Translations under genes and position numbers: made by a program
Notes under the pieces: model-generated
Databases searched by the model: none
What the model was told of the DNA's origin: nothing
Seen by the model: only the letters and a program-made list of their open reading frames with translations
Source: JAWPMT01 sp965227935
GTDB lineage: Bacteria; Bacteroidota; Bacteroidia; Cytophagales; Cyclobacteriaceae
Direction: 5' to 3'
Length of the DNA: 64,000 nucleotides
NCBI GenBank assembly: GCA_965227935.1
Contig: CBDDGS010000037.1
Location: forward strand, 1 to 64,000
Part shown: one piece after another, positions 17,206-26,344 of the stretch
How the letters are laid out: each line of letters begins with the position of its first letter
Numbering within the stretch: the stretch's first letter is position 1

Positions 17206-19500
17206 ATGAGCCGGAACTACATCATTAACCACGTGGAAAAAAATCAAAGACGCTTCATGCAGGGGTTAAAGTTAGTACTTGTACTAGCTGTGCTGAATTT
17301 CTGGTGTACCTCCTGTCAGCAGGAGGGCACTGGCAATTTTGTTCGCAACATCGAAGAGTTCAATGCCGCTGTCGCGACGGCGCAACCAGGGGCAGTCATT
17401 ACTATGGCGAATGGTACCTGGCAAGATGTCGAACTTCGACTGATCGCGACAGGTGAGGAGGGCAACCCGGTCAAACTTCAAGCGCAGACTCCCGGGGAGG
17501 TGATCATCTCAGGCCAATCCAACCTCGCCTTCTCTGGTGATTATATCGAGGTATCAGGCCTCGTTTTCAAGAATGGCTATACACCTACCAGTGAGGTCAT
17601 CTCTTTCCGTACGTCCAAGGATCAACTGGCCAACAATAGTCGTGTGACGAACTGCGTCATCATGGACTATTCAAACCCTGAGCGCTTCGATGGAGACACT
17701 TGGGTTGCCATTTACGGCAAGAACAATGTCTTCGACTACAACACGATGATCGGTAAGGGAAACCGCGGCGTGACCCTGGCTGTCAAAATGGATACGGAAG
17801 AAAGCAGGGAAAACAACCACATCATCGAAAACAACTACTTCGGGCCTCGAGAGATCCTCGGGTCCAACGGAGGGGAGACCTTGCGGGTGGGCACAAGCCA
17901 CTACTCAAGGATGTATTCCAACACGATCGTTCGTCGCAACTATTTCGATCGTGTCAACGGCGAGCATGAGATCATCTCCAATAAGTCTTGTGGAGATGAG
18001 TTTCGCGACAATGTATTCTTTGAGTGCCAGGGGACGCTGACAATGCGACACGGCCACCATACTTTGGTCGAGAACAACTACTTCCTGGGCAATCGAAAGC
18101 CCAACACAGGAGGTATTCGGATCATCAACGAATACCAAACGGTGAGAAAGAACTACATGGCGGGCTTGACCGGACATCGGTTTAGGGGTGCGCTTGTTAT
18201 CATGAATGGAGTGCCCAATTCGCCCATCAACCGCTACAATCAGGTGATCGACTCATACATGGACAATAACATCGTGATCAACAGTGATTACATCCAATTG
18301 TGTGCGGGAAGTGATGAGGAGCGGTCGGCGGTGCCCATTGGGTCGACGTTCAAAAACAACCTGATCCTCGGGAATACCAATCCCACGCCCTTCACCATCT
18401 ACGACGATGTCTCTGGTATCGAGTTTCAGGGAAATGTGATGAATGACGAGGCCGAAGCGCCATTCGAAGAGGGGTTTGAAAAAGTCGCGCTAGACCTCTC
18501 CAGAAATGCGAACGGACTGCTGGTCCCAGACCAGGCGCTGATTGACCGCATCGAGTTTGGGGAGGTGAAGCTTCCAATTACCAAAGACGAGGTAGGGGCC
18601 AGCTACTATCCGAAGGATGGTGCCTCGCGCACCTTCAATACCGGTAAGACCATCAAAGTGCCAGCAGGAGTGAACACAATACTTGACGCCCTGGCCGAGA
18701 GTGCTTCAGGGGATATTCTGCAATTGGAAAATGGAGGTGAGTACCTGATGACGAAGTACGCTTTCGTATATCACCCGATCTCCATCGTCACTCCACAGGG
18801 TGAGAAAGCGAAGATCCTTTCTGAGAAACAGAGCTTCTTCAAGATCGAAAACGGCGGTGCTTTCCTGGCGAAGAACGTCCTGTTTCACGGGGCGGAGTCA
18901 CCTGACCAGGCAGGCAACAATGTCATCAGCACGAGCAAGTATTCCATGAATAAGAATTACGCTGTACATATCGAGGACTGTGAGGTCGTTGACTTGGACA
19001 AGAACCACTCGTTCGACTTTCTCAAGTCCTACAAGCACACGTTTGCCGACTCCATCAACATCATCAATTCGAACATGACCAATGTAACGGGTGCGGTAAT
19101 GACTTTGGACATGGAAGTCGAGGACTTGGGAATCTACAATGTCGAGAATGTCAAGATCATCAATTCCACATTCACGGACGTGAAGCATGAGGTGGCCAAT
19201 GTGTACAGGGGAGGCACCGACGAGAGTACGTTTGGCCCCATCATGACCATCTCCGATGTCACCATCAAGAACTCCGGGAAGGGTCAGAGGAACAAGGTGA
19301 AATCCGTGCTCAAGTTTCACGGCGTCCAAAAGCTCAATGTTTCCGATGTGGTCATCGAGGACAGTGAGGGGATAGACCTGTTCATGACCAATGGTGAGCC
19401 CATCACTCGGATCGAGAATGTGTCTTTTATCAACTCGTCGGGACTTGCCACCAATCATGATGGGTATACTGCCAGCAACATAACCAGCCGAAGCAAGTGA
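17206..19500 (+). CDS. PL6 polysaccharide lyase (alginate lyase/chondroitinase B family), lipoprotein
   Basis: This 764-residue protein has a lipoprotein-type signal (LNFWCTSC; the start might instead be the Met at 17257). The first half is a right-handed parallel beta-helix with the PL6 signature: ISNKSCGDEFRDNVF and LTMRHGHHTLVENNYF. Lys260 and Arg281 correspond to the catalytic base and acid; their 21-residue spacing equals that of the known pair in chondroitinase B and AlyGC. The second half (from about residue 480) is a further beta-helix, as in two-domain PL6 enzymes such as AlyGC. It cleaves uronate glycans by beta-elimination; the PL17 neighbour points to alginate. Its stop overlaps the PL17 start (GTGA). 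Confidence 0.93.
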   Translation: MSRNYIINHVEKNQRRFMQGLKLVLVLAVLNFWCTSCQQEGTGNFVRNIEEFNAAVATAQPGAVITMANGTWQDVELRLIATGEEGNPVKLQAQTPGEVIISGQSNLAFSGDYIEVSGLVFKNGYTPTSEVISFRTSKDQLANNSRVTNCVIMDYSNPERFDGDTWVAIYGKNNVFDYNTMIGKGNRGVTLAVKMDTEESRENNHIIENNYFGPREILGSNGGETLRVGTSHYSRMYSNTIVRRNYFDRVNGEHEIISNKSCGDEFRDNVFFECQGTLTMRHGHHTLVENNYFLGNRKPNTGGIRIINEYQTVRKNYMAGLTGHRFRGALVIMNGVPNSPINRYNQVIDSYMDNNIVINSDYIQLCAGSDEERSAVPIGSTFKNNLILGNTNPTPFTIYDDVSGIEFQGNVMNDEAEAPFEEGFEKVALDLSRNANGLLVPDQALIDRIEFGEVKLPITKDEVGASYYPKDGASRTFNTGKTIKVPAGVNTILDALAESASGDILQLENGGEYLMTKYAFVYHPISIVTPQGEKAKILSEKQSFFKIENGGAFLAKNVLFHGAESPDQAGNNVISTSKYSMNKNYAVHIEDCEVVDLDKNHSFDFLKSYKHTFADSINIINSNMTNVTGAVMTLDMEVEDLGIYNVENVKIINSTFTDVKHEVANVYRGGTDESTFGPIMTISDVTIKNSGKGQRNKVKSVLKFHGVQKLNVSDVVIEDSEGIDLFMTNGEPITRIENVSFINSSGLATNHDGYTASNITSRSK

Positions 19501-21722
19501 GAATTGCACTGACGATATTGATTCTTCTTCATATGGTCTCATCCGGGGCTCAGGATCATCCCAATTTGATCCTGACCCTTGATGGGATAACATCCATGAG
19601 AAGTGTGAAGGGGCAGGTGGCTTTGTTTGACAAATCCATCGCCATGGCAAAGGAGCAGGTTGATGCCGAACTGGATAAGGGAATCGACGTGCCTACCCCC
19701 AAGGATCTGGCCGGCGGCTACACGCACGAAAGGCACAAGGCCAACTTCTTTACCATGCAGAAAGCGGGTGTCCTCTTTCAAATTACTGAAGAGGAGAAGT
19801 ATGCAACCTACATCAGAGACATGCTACTGCAGTATGCCGAGATGTATCCAACACTCGGCAAGCATCCCGCAACGCGCTCCTACGCCAGAGGCAAGTTTTT
19901 CTGGCAATGTTTGAATGACGCCAACTGGCTAGTGTACACCAGTCAGGCCTACGACTGCATCTATGATTGGCTGGATCAGGGTACGCGGGAGAAACTCAAT
20001 AGCGAGCTCTTCCGACCCTACGCAGAATACATTTCGGTAGAGAATCCTCAGTTCTTCAACCGTATCCACAATCACAGTACGTGGGGCAATGCCGCCGTGG
20101 GAATGATCGGGTTGGTCATGGGAGATGAGGAACTGGTGAAGTGGGCGCTCTACGGTCTGGACGTCAAGGTGCCGGGCGATATCGTCAAGGACAATGACGG
20201 TGGGGCCATCCAACTGGAAGGACAGAAGGAGGCCGGATTCTTAGCGCAATTGGATCACGCCTTTTCACCAGATGGCTACTATACCGAGGGGCCTTACTAC
20301 CAGCGGTATGCGATGTATCCGTTCCTCATATTCGCACAGGGCCTGGCCAATGTGAAACCAGAGCTTGACATACTCAACTACCGGGAAGGTCTGCTGATCA
20401 AAGCCGTGTATGCTCTGATCAATCAAACGAACTCAGCCGGGGAGTTCTTTCCCATCAACGACGCCCAAAAAGGCATGTCCCTCATGTCTCGGGAGTTGGT
20501 CAATGCCGTGAGCATGGCTTATCACTACGGTGCGCAAGACCCTCAGCTGCTTTCTATCGTAGAACAGCAAGGCCGGGTACCCCTGAATGATGCCGGATTG
20601 TCTGCCGCACGGGGGATCGCCGATGGCCATGCCGAGCCTTATCAGTTTACGAGCCTCGAACTCACGGACGGCGCCAACGGCGGCGAAGGTGCTATTGGCA
20701 TCTTAAGAAAAGATGGTCTGACCCTGATGATGAAGTACGCGAAACATGGCATGGGGCACGGTCATTTCGATCGCTTGGGCTTTTTGCTCTACGATGAAGA
20801 AAAAGAGGTCATACAAGACTATGGCTCGGCGAGGTGGGTCAACATCGAGCACAAAGACGGTGGCGGCTACCTGAAGGAGAACACAAGCTGGGCCAAGCAG
20901 ACTGTGGCACACAATACCCTGGTCGTTGACAAAGACTCTCACTTTGATGGTGATGTGAAGGAGGCGGACAAAACTTCTGCCACACCCTATTATTTCCTGG
21001 CTGGCGACGATGTACAAATCATGAGCGCCAAAGAGACCAATGCCTATAGTAATGTGGTGATGCATCGGACCATGGCGGTACTGGAGGTTAATGGAGTGGA
21101 AAATCCATTGATCATAGATCTGTTTGCGGTGCAGGCTCCAGAAGGAACGCGATACGACCTGCCCCTCTACTACCTCGGAGAGATGATGTCTTCGAATCAG
21201 GAATTTGAGACAAACAATGACTTGTCCGCAATGGGCACCAATGACGGCTACCAACACCTATGGCAGGAAGCGCTAGCCAACCTGCAGGGCGAGACCTTCC
21301 GGTTCACCTGGTTCAATGGTAGGAATTTCTATTCATTGAATAGCGCCACGAGGGCTGGAGACGAGCTGTTGCTGACGCGCATAGGAGCCAATGATCCCAA
21401 TTTCAACTTGAGGAGGGATCCGGGGATGATTCACCGCCGAACAGGAGGGAACACACTGTTCGCCAGTCTGTATGAAACCCATGGCTTCTACAGCTACCCG
21501 GATGAGATTCCCATCAACTCATTCACATCAGTGGCCAACCTCGAAATCCTCCATGAATCTGAGGAGTATGTCGCGGTAGCCTTCGCACTCCAAAGTGGAG
21601 AGCACTACCTCTTTGCTTTCTCCTTGCAAGATGCCAGCGAATCGGGTAGGCACCAGCTTGACTTATCAACTGGCCAACTGACGTGGGACGGAGTTTACGA
21701 TTTCAAAAAATTAGATCAATAA
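19497..21722 (+). CDS. PL17 oligoalginate lyase (heparinase II/III-like)
   Basis: The 741-residue product has a short signal peptide (LTILILLHMVSSGAQ). The N-terminal alpha/alpha toroid carries VPTPKDLAGGYTHERHKAN and RIHNHSTWGNAAVGMIGL, with Asn192-His193 as candidate catalytic residues, and the tyrosine-rich PDGYYTEGPYYQRYA (about 259-272). The C-terminal part is the heparinase II/III-like beta-sheet domain with KYAKHGMGHGHFDRLGFLLY. PL17 enzymes are exolytic and turn alginate oligomers into unsaturated monouronate. The start is a GTG that overlaps the PL6 stop, giving tight translational coupling. It is probably periplasmic; no lipobox cysteine is seen. Confidence 0.94.
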   Translation: MRIALTILILLHMVSSGAQDHPNLILTLDGITSMRSVKGQVALFDKSIAMAKEQVDAELDKGIDVPTPKDLAGGYTHERHKANFFTMQKAGVLFQITEEEKYATYIRDMLLQYAEMYPTLGKHPATRSYARGKFFWQCLNDANWLVYTSQAYDCIYDWLDQGTREKLNSELFRPYAEYISVENPQFFNRIHNHSTWGNAAVGMIGLVMGDEELVKWALYGLDVKVPGDIVKDNDGGAIQLEGQKEAGFLAQLDHAFSPDGYYTEGPYYQRYAMYPFLIFAQGLANVKPELDILNYREGLLIKAVYALINQTNSAGEFFPINDAQKGMSLMSRELVNAVSMAYHYGAQDPQLLSIVEQQGRVPLNDAGLSAARGIADGHAEPYQFTSLELTDGANGGEGAIGILRKDGLTLMMKYAKHGMGHGHFDRLGFLLYDEEKEVIQDYGSARWVNIEHKDGGGYLKENTSWAKQTVAHNTLVVDKDSHFDGDVKEADKTSATPYYFLAGDDVQIMSAKETNAYSNVVMHRTMAVLEVNGVENPLIIDLFAVQAPEGTRYDLPLYYLGEMMSSNQEFETNNDLSAMGTNDGYQHLWQEALANLQGETFRFTWFNGRNFYSLNSATRAGDELLLTRIGANDPNFNLRRDPGMIHRRTGGNTLFASLYETHGFYSYPDEIPINSFTSVANLEILHESEEYVAVAFALQSGEHYLFAFSLQDASESGRHQLDLSTGQLTWDGVYDFKKLDQ

Positions 21723-21725
21723 GAT

Positions 21726-22100
21726 ATGAGCAGAAACAGCGAAAAATACATTTTGACTGAAGGCATGGAATGGGAAGAACTCGGCGGAGGCGTGTCCCGT
21801 AAGATGCTCGGCTATGACAATCAGATCATGATGGTCCTGGTGAAGTTTGAGAAGGGTGCCTTGGGTTCCCCTCACAGTCACTTTCATACCCAGACAACCT
21901 ACTGCGTTGAAGGGGCATTCGAATTTGAGATTGATGGGGTAAAACAGGTAGTGAAAGCCGGAGACGGCGTCTACATCGAACCGAACCTGCTGCACAGCGC
22001 GCGCTGCCTGGAGGCAGGAATGCTGATCGACACATTCAGCCCGGTGAGGGAGGACTTCCTGAGTGGTGGCGGAGTGTCCTATTTCGGGGATAAGGATTAA
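21726..22100 (+). CDS. kdgF: KdgF-like cupin, unsaturated uronate ring opening
   Basis: This 124-residue single cupin has the metal-binding segment HSHFHTQTTYCVEG (His50, His52, His54) and the second cupin motif ending in His90 (IEPNLLHSARCLE). KdgF proteins convert 4,5-unsaturated uronate monomers into the linear keto-deoxy sugar (DEH), a step once thought spontaneous. It follows the PL17 gene by 3 bases and needs no signal peptide, so it acts in the cytoplasm on the imported lyase product. Size and motifs match the family closely. Confidence 0.9.
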   Translation: MSRNSEKYILTEGMEWEELGGGVSRKMLGYDNQIMMVLVKFEKGALGSPHSHFHTQTTYCVEGAFEFEIDGVKQVVKAGDGVYIEPNLLHSARCLEAGMLIDTFSPVREDFLSGGGVSYFGDKD

Positions 22101-22122
22101 AACCTAGCAACTCAACCTAACA

Positions 22123-23409
22123 ATGAAGATTAAGGGATTAAGATGGTGGGTGATTGGCTTGATTGCATTGGCCACCATTATCAACTACATCGACAGGCAA
22201 TCGATCAACGTGCTTTGGCCGGAGATCTCCGAGCAGCTCTATCCTGACAAAACGCTGGATGAGCGCAAAGAGATTTACTCGCTCATATCCGTCATATTCG
22301 TTTTTGCCTACGCCTTTGGGCAGGCCATTTTCGGGCGCATATTTGATTGGATTGGAACACGTCTTGGATTTGCCCTTTCTATCGGCGTCTGGTCCGCCGC
22401 GACGGCGCTGCACGCCTTGGCCCGGTCGTTCGCAGGGTTTGCTATTTTCAGATCTATTTTGGGCATCGCGGAAGCAGGAAACTGGCCGGGGGCAGCAAAA
22501 GGAAATGCGGAATGGTTTCCAACCAAAGAGCGGGCCTTTGCCCAAGGGCTGTTCAATTCAGGAGCTGCCATCGGAGGGATCATTTCCATACCCCTCATTG
22601 CCTTCCTGACAATCTACTTCAGCTGGCAGATGATATTTGTGCTCATAGGGGTGACAGGCTTTCTGTGGCTGCTCCCATGGATGTATTTGGTGAAGACTCC
22701 GCCTAAGAATCATCCATGGATCACCGATGAGGAACGAAAGTACATTTTAGATGGGCAGAAGAACGAGGCGCCTGTCGAAGAGGAGGCTTCCGTAGAGGTC
22801 GATGAAAAAGTATTGACACACAAGCAGAGCTGGGGAGTGATCATCGCTTCGGCGGCTATCGATCCCATTTGGTGGCTTTTCGTTTTTTGGATTCCGATTT
22901 ATCTGTCGGAAGTCTATGGCATGGACGTCAAAGGGATTGGGATCTATGGATGGGTGCCGTACGTAGGTGCGATGCTCGGGGCCTGGTTTGGAGGTCTTTT
23001 TGCCCAAAACAGGATGAAGGCAGGCTGGGACGTCAATAAGACAAGAAAGACAGTAATTACACTGGGTTGTCTGATCATGCTACCCGCTTTGATGGCTATG
23101 GCCAACCCCGGGGCACCGATAACAGCGGTATTGATCATGGCCGTGATTCTCTTCGGATTTCAGACGACTATCGGCAATGTTCAGACCCTGCCGAGCGATT
23201 TCTTCAGTGGAAAATCAGTAGGTACGCTTTCCGGATTTGCCGGTATGGCTGCAAAACTTACAGCGGCTGGACTCACTTATCTCGTTCCGTGGCTGACCAT
23301 GGGCGGGAACTACACACCAGCATTCGTGATAGGTGCTGCGCTTGCCTTAATCGCCCTTGCCGCGGTCTGGGTGCTGTGTGGGAGAATTGAACCAGTCCGA
23401 TCAAAATGA
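22123..23409 (+). CDS. MFS transporter of the hexuronate/anion-cation symporter type
   Basis: This 428-residue protein has about 12 membrane segments and opens with LRWWVIGLIALATIINYIDRQ, the typical start of ACS-family (ExuT-like) sugar-acid symporters. The segment FGRIFDWIGTRLGFALSIGVWS after TM2 is the MFS loop motif, and GIAEAGNWPGAAKGNAEWFP is the conserved TM4 block of this family. It likely carries unsaturated uronate or DEH across the inner membrane. It stands between kdgF and the reductase genes, which fits that role. Confidence 0.92.
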   Translation: MKIKGLRWWVIGLIALATIINYIDRQSINVLWPEISEQLYPDKTLDERKEIYSLISVIFVFAYAFGQAIFGRIFDWIGTRLGFALSIGVWSAATALHALARSFAGFAIFRSILGIAEAGNWPGAAKGNAEWFPTKERAFAQGLFNSGAAIGGIISIPLIAFLTIYFSWQMIFVLIGVTGFLWLLPWMYLVKTPPKNHPWITDEERKYILDGQKNEAPVEEEASVEVDEKVLTHKQSWGVIIASAAIDPIWWLFVFWIPIYLSEVYGMDVKGIGIYGWVPYVGAMLGAWFGGLFAQNRMKAGWDVNKTRKTVITLGCLIMLPALMAMANPGAPITAVLIMAVILFGFQTTIGNVQTLPSDFFSGKSVGTLSGFAGMAAKLTAAGLTYLVPWLTMGGNYTPAFVIGAALALIALAAVWVLCGRIEPVRSK

Positions 23410-23437
23410 TGACTTCATAACTAACAAGAATAAAAAA

Positions 23438-24202
23438 ATGGGAAAATCAGAAAATAAAGTCGCGATAGTTACCGGTGCAACAGGTGGCATTGGTTTCGCG
23501 GTAGCGAAAAGGTTGGGCCAGGAAGGCTACACCGTGGTCTTAAATGGCATCGAAAACGAAATGGGAACGTTGAGAGTCGAAGAGCTCACCCAGCAAGGTA
23601 TCGACGCTGAGTACCGTGGCTTCGATGTCACTAACGAAGAGGAAGTGACTTCAGCTATCAAGTCGGTCGGTGAGAAGTATGGACGAATTGATGTGCTCGT
23701 CAACAATGCCGGCGGATTAGGCGGAAGATCACGGTTCGAGGACATGACGACAGATTTTTACCGGGCAGTAATGGCCCTCAATCTGGATTCGGTGTTCTTC
23801 ACTTCGAGGGCAGCTATCCCTTACTTGAAGAAAGGAGAGCATCCTACGATAATCAACTATACGTCCAATGCGGGATGGAATGCCGGAGGACCTGGGGCCG
23901 GAATTTACGGTACGTCAAAAGCCGGAGTCCATGCCATTACCCGGGCGTTGGCCAAAGACTTGGCTGAGTACGGCATCAGGGTCAACGCTGTATCCCCAGG
24001 CACCATCGATACGCCGTTTCATGCCCAGATCAAAGCGACGAAGCCGGAGGTATTCGCATCGTGGAAGAACAACATTCTATTGGGGAGACTGGGAGAACCA
24101 GAAGAAGTCGCTTCCGTTGTGGCGTTTTTGGCTGGCAAGGAGGCATCTTTCTTGACTGCCGAGACCATTCAAATTGGTGGAGGCCAGGCATTGGGAATAT
24201 AG
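23438..24202 (+). CDS. SDR oxidoreductase, candidate DEH reductase (first of two)
   Basis: I choose ATG 23438, giving 254 residues starting MGKSENKVAIVTGATGGIGF; the upstream extension overlaps the transporter gene and lacks sense. The protein shows the classical SDR features: TGATGGIG cofactor loop, NNAGG, catalytic Ser in NYTSNAG, YGTSK (Tyr-x3-Lys), and a C-terminal IQIGGGQALGI. By position it is a good candidate for the NAD(P)H-dependent reduction of DEH to 2-keto-3-deoxygluconate (KDG). The residues after the first strand do not let me decide between NADH and NADPH. Confidence 0.88.
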   Translation: MGKSENKVAIVTGATGGIGFAVAKRLGQEGYTVVLNGIENEMGTLRVEELTQQGIDAEYRGFDVTNEEEVTSAIKSVGEKYGRIDVLVNNAGGLGGRSRFEDMTTDFYRAVMALNLDSVFFTSRAAIPYLKKGEHPTIINYTSNAGWNAGGPGAGIYGTSKAGVHAITRALAKDLAEYGIRVNAVSPGTIDTPFHAQIKATKPEVFASWKNNILLGRLGEPEEVASVVAFLAGKEASFLTAETIQIGGGQALGI

Positions 24203-24225
24203 GATCTAACTAAAATCTTGTGTCG

Positions 24226-24978
24226 ATGAAATTGCAAGGTAAAGTAGCCGTAGTAACGGGTGGCGCCCGTGACATAGGAAGAGCCATATGCGTGAAGCTG
24301 GCGAAAGAAGGCGCGAAGGTCGCCGTCAACTACTTCAACAGCGAAAAAGATAGCCAGGACACCCTTGAGGCCATTAAGGCGGTCGGGGGTGAAGCCATCG
24401 CGATACGCGGAGATGTGACCAAAAAAGAAGACATCGAGGCCATGGTGGCCAAGACCAAAGCGGCATTTGGTGATCGCGTGGATATTCTGGTCAACAATGC
24501 GGGGGGGCTTTTCGCCAGAAAAAAGATTGAAGAGTTGGATGAGGCATTCTACGATCTGGTCATGAATGTCAATTTGAAGGGCACGGTCTTCGTGACACAG
24601 GCCTTCAAGTCATTGATGGGCGAAGGTGGCTCGATCATCAACATAGCATCACAGGCAGGGCGAGATGGCGGTGGCCCGGGTTCTGCTATCTACGCAGCAT
24701 CCAAAGGCGCGGTCATGACATTGACACGAAACTGGGCAAAAGAACTAGGCCCTCAGGGTATCAGAATCAATGCAGTTTGTCCGGGGATGATTGCCACAAA
24801 GTTTCACGATGACTTTACCCAGGATGAAGTGCGAGTCAAGGTAGCAGGGAGCACCCCACTCAGAAGAGAGGGGCAAGCCGCAGAGGTGGCTGATCTCGTG
24901 GCTTATCTTTCTGGTTGCGAAGCGTCATTCGTCACTGGCAACAATGTTGATATCAACGGCGGACTAGCCTTCTCATAG
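24226..24978 (+). CDS. SDR oxidoreductase (second of two)
   Basis: The likely start is ATG 24226 (KLQGKVAVVTGGARDIGR follows); an in-frame GTG lies two codons upstream. Motifs are TGGARDIG, NYFNSEK after the second strand, NNAGG, SIINIASQAG with the catalytic Ser, and YAASK. It is a parallel copy of the preceding gene but differs throughout, so it is not a recent duplication. Either SDR could be the DEH reductase; the other might handle an isomer or act as a uronate dehydrogenase. The gene ends 148 bases before the PFK gene. Confidence 0.88.
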   Translation: MKLQGKVAVVTGGARDIGRAICVKLAKEGAKVAVNYFNSEKDSQDTLEAIKAVGGEAIAIRGDVTKKEDIEAMVAKTKAAFGDRVDILVNNAGGLFARKKIEELDEAFYDLVMNVNLKGTVFVTQAFKSLMGEGGSIINIASQAGRDGGGPGSAIYAASKGAVMTLTRNWAKELGPQGIRINAVCPGMIATKFHDDFTQDEVRVKVAGSTPLRREGQAAEVADLVAYLSGCEASFVTGNNVDINGGLAFS

Positions 24979-25126
24979 CATCAACCTAAGCAAAAGGGCT
25001 TCGCTACAGGCCGCGCAAGTCGTGGCGGTAGCGGGGCATTTTCAACCCCCAAAAGTGATGGTCAAATAGTAGGGAATGGATGGCTATTGTCCTTTCCCAC
25101 ATTCACTTATTAACTGGAGATAACTA

Positions 25127-26344
25127 ATGAATAAGTCTGTTGTCATCATCGCAGGCGGGGGGCCTGCTCCTGGCATCAATACGGTAATCAGCACCGTGGC
25201 CAAAGTTTTTTTGAAAGATGGATATCGGGTCCTTGGCGTTCACGAGGGCTACAAGGGTCTGATGTCAGCGGATCCGGAGGTCAAGGAGTTTGACTTTGAT
25301 CACGCGGATAGGATTTTCAGTAGGGGAGGCTCGACGTTGGTGATGAGCCGTCACAAGCCCAAGGACCACGAGTTTAAGGCCGACTTCTTTCGCGACAACA
25401 ATGTGAAACTGCTTGTCACCATAGGTGGGGACGATACAGCAAGTACGGCGAATAGACTATCGAAATTCTTGCGAAACAATGATGTGGATGTCCAGAACAT
25501 CCATGTGCCTAAGACCATCGACAACGACCTCCCGCTGCCAGACCGGAATCCCACGTTTGGCTTCCATTCCGCGAAGGACGAAGGTGTGAAGATTGGGAAC
25601 ACGGTGTACGAGGATGCACGCACCAGCCGCAATTGGTTTGTAATGTCGACGATGGGGCGGTCTGCCGGGCATTTGGCGTTTGGGATCTCCACGGGATGTC
25701 ATTTTCCAATGATGATCATCCCGGAGATGTTCACTGACACCGAGCCAACCCTCGACAAGGTGATCAACCTGATCATTTCGTCGATGATCAAGCGAAAGAT
25801 CTTGGGCGTGGAATATGGAGTAGCTGTCGTCAGCGAGGGCCTTTTCCACGTCATCTCCGAGGAAGAGCTCAAGAGCTGTGGCATACTCTTCACTTACGAT
25901 GACCATGGCCACCCGGAGCTGGGTAATGTGAGCAAATCCAACATCTTCAATGTGTTACTCCAGGAGAAGCTGAAGTCCATGGATATCAGTATCAAAAGCC
26001 GACCGGTCGAGATCGGCTATGAATTGCGATGCTGCCGACCCATTGGGTTTGATTTGACGCTGTGCACGCTGCTTGGGATTGGCGTAAAGAAGCTCTTCGA
26101 TGAGGGGGTTTCCGGTTGCATCGTCACCGCTAACTCTAACGGAGATATTTCCCCCATGTACCTGTCAGAGTTCGAGGACGAGCAAGGGAAGATACCTCCG
26201 CGACTGGTCGACATGAGCTCTCAGATTGCGAAGCTCTCCTTGCAAAACCTGCACTACCTGGAAGAAAAGGATTACCCCGCAGCTAGCGAGTGGTTGGAGG
26301 ATCCGTCGCAGTATGATTTTCACAAAACACTTAATTGGGCATGA
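25127..26344 (+). CDS. pfp: Phosphofructokinase, PPi-dependent type
   Basis: This 405-residue enzyme of the PFK-A family has the phosphate-binding GGGPAPGIN near the start, GGDDT at 100-104, PKTIDND at 128-134 and MSTMGRSAGHLA. In ATP-dependent PFK the second Asp of GGDD is Gly and the Lys of PKTIDND is Gly; the Asp and Lys seen here are the diagnostic pair of PPi-dependent enzymes. Such enzymes work reversibly between fructose 6-phosphate and fructose 1,6-bisphosphate. The gene overlaps kdgK by 4 bases (ATGA), so it belongs to the alginate operon. There it may let triose phosphate from KDPG cleavage flow back to hexose (inference). Confidence 0.9.
   Translation: MNKSVVIIAGGGPAPGINTVISTVAKVFLKDGYRVLGVHEGYKGLMSADPEVKEFDFDHADRIFSRGGSTLVMSRHKPKDHEFKADFFRDNNVKLLVTIGGDDTASTANRLSKFLRNNDVDVQNIHVPKTIDNDLPLPDRNPTFGFHSAKDEGVKIGNTVYEDARTSRNWFVMSTMGRSAGHLAFGISTGCHFPMMIIPEMFTDTEPTLDKVINLIISSMIKRKILGVEYGVAVVSEGLFHVISEEELKSCGILFTYDDHGHPELGNVSKSNIFNVLLQEKLKSMDISIKSRPVEIGYELRCCRPIGFDLTLCTLLGIGVKKLFDEGVSGCIVTANSNGDISPMYLSEFEDEQGKIPPRLVDMSSQIAKLSLQNLHYLEEKDYPAASEWLEDPSQYDFHKTLNWA

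Noticed and set aside
18898..19650. 250-codon antisense frame across the PL6 gene end
   Set aside because: It is entirely opposite to coding sequence of PL6/PL17 with clear family motifs; long antisense frames are common in such composition.
20703..21257. 184-codon antisense frame inside the PL17 gene
   Set aside because: The sense strand carries a complete lyase domain; the antisense product has no family motif.
24979..25126. Search for a second GntR operator before the PFK gene
   Set aside because: Only a loose ATTAACTGG half-like stretch is present; it does not form the TGGT-NN-ACCA palindrome.
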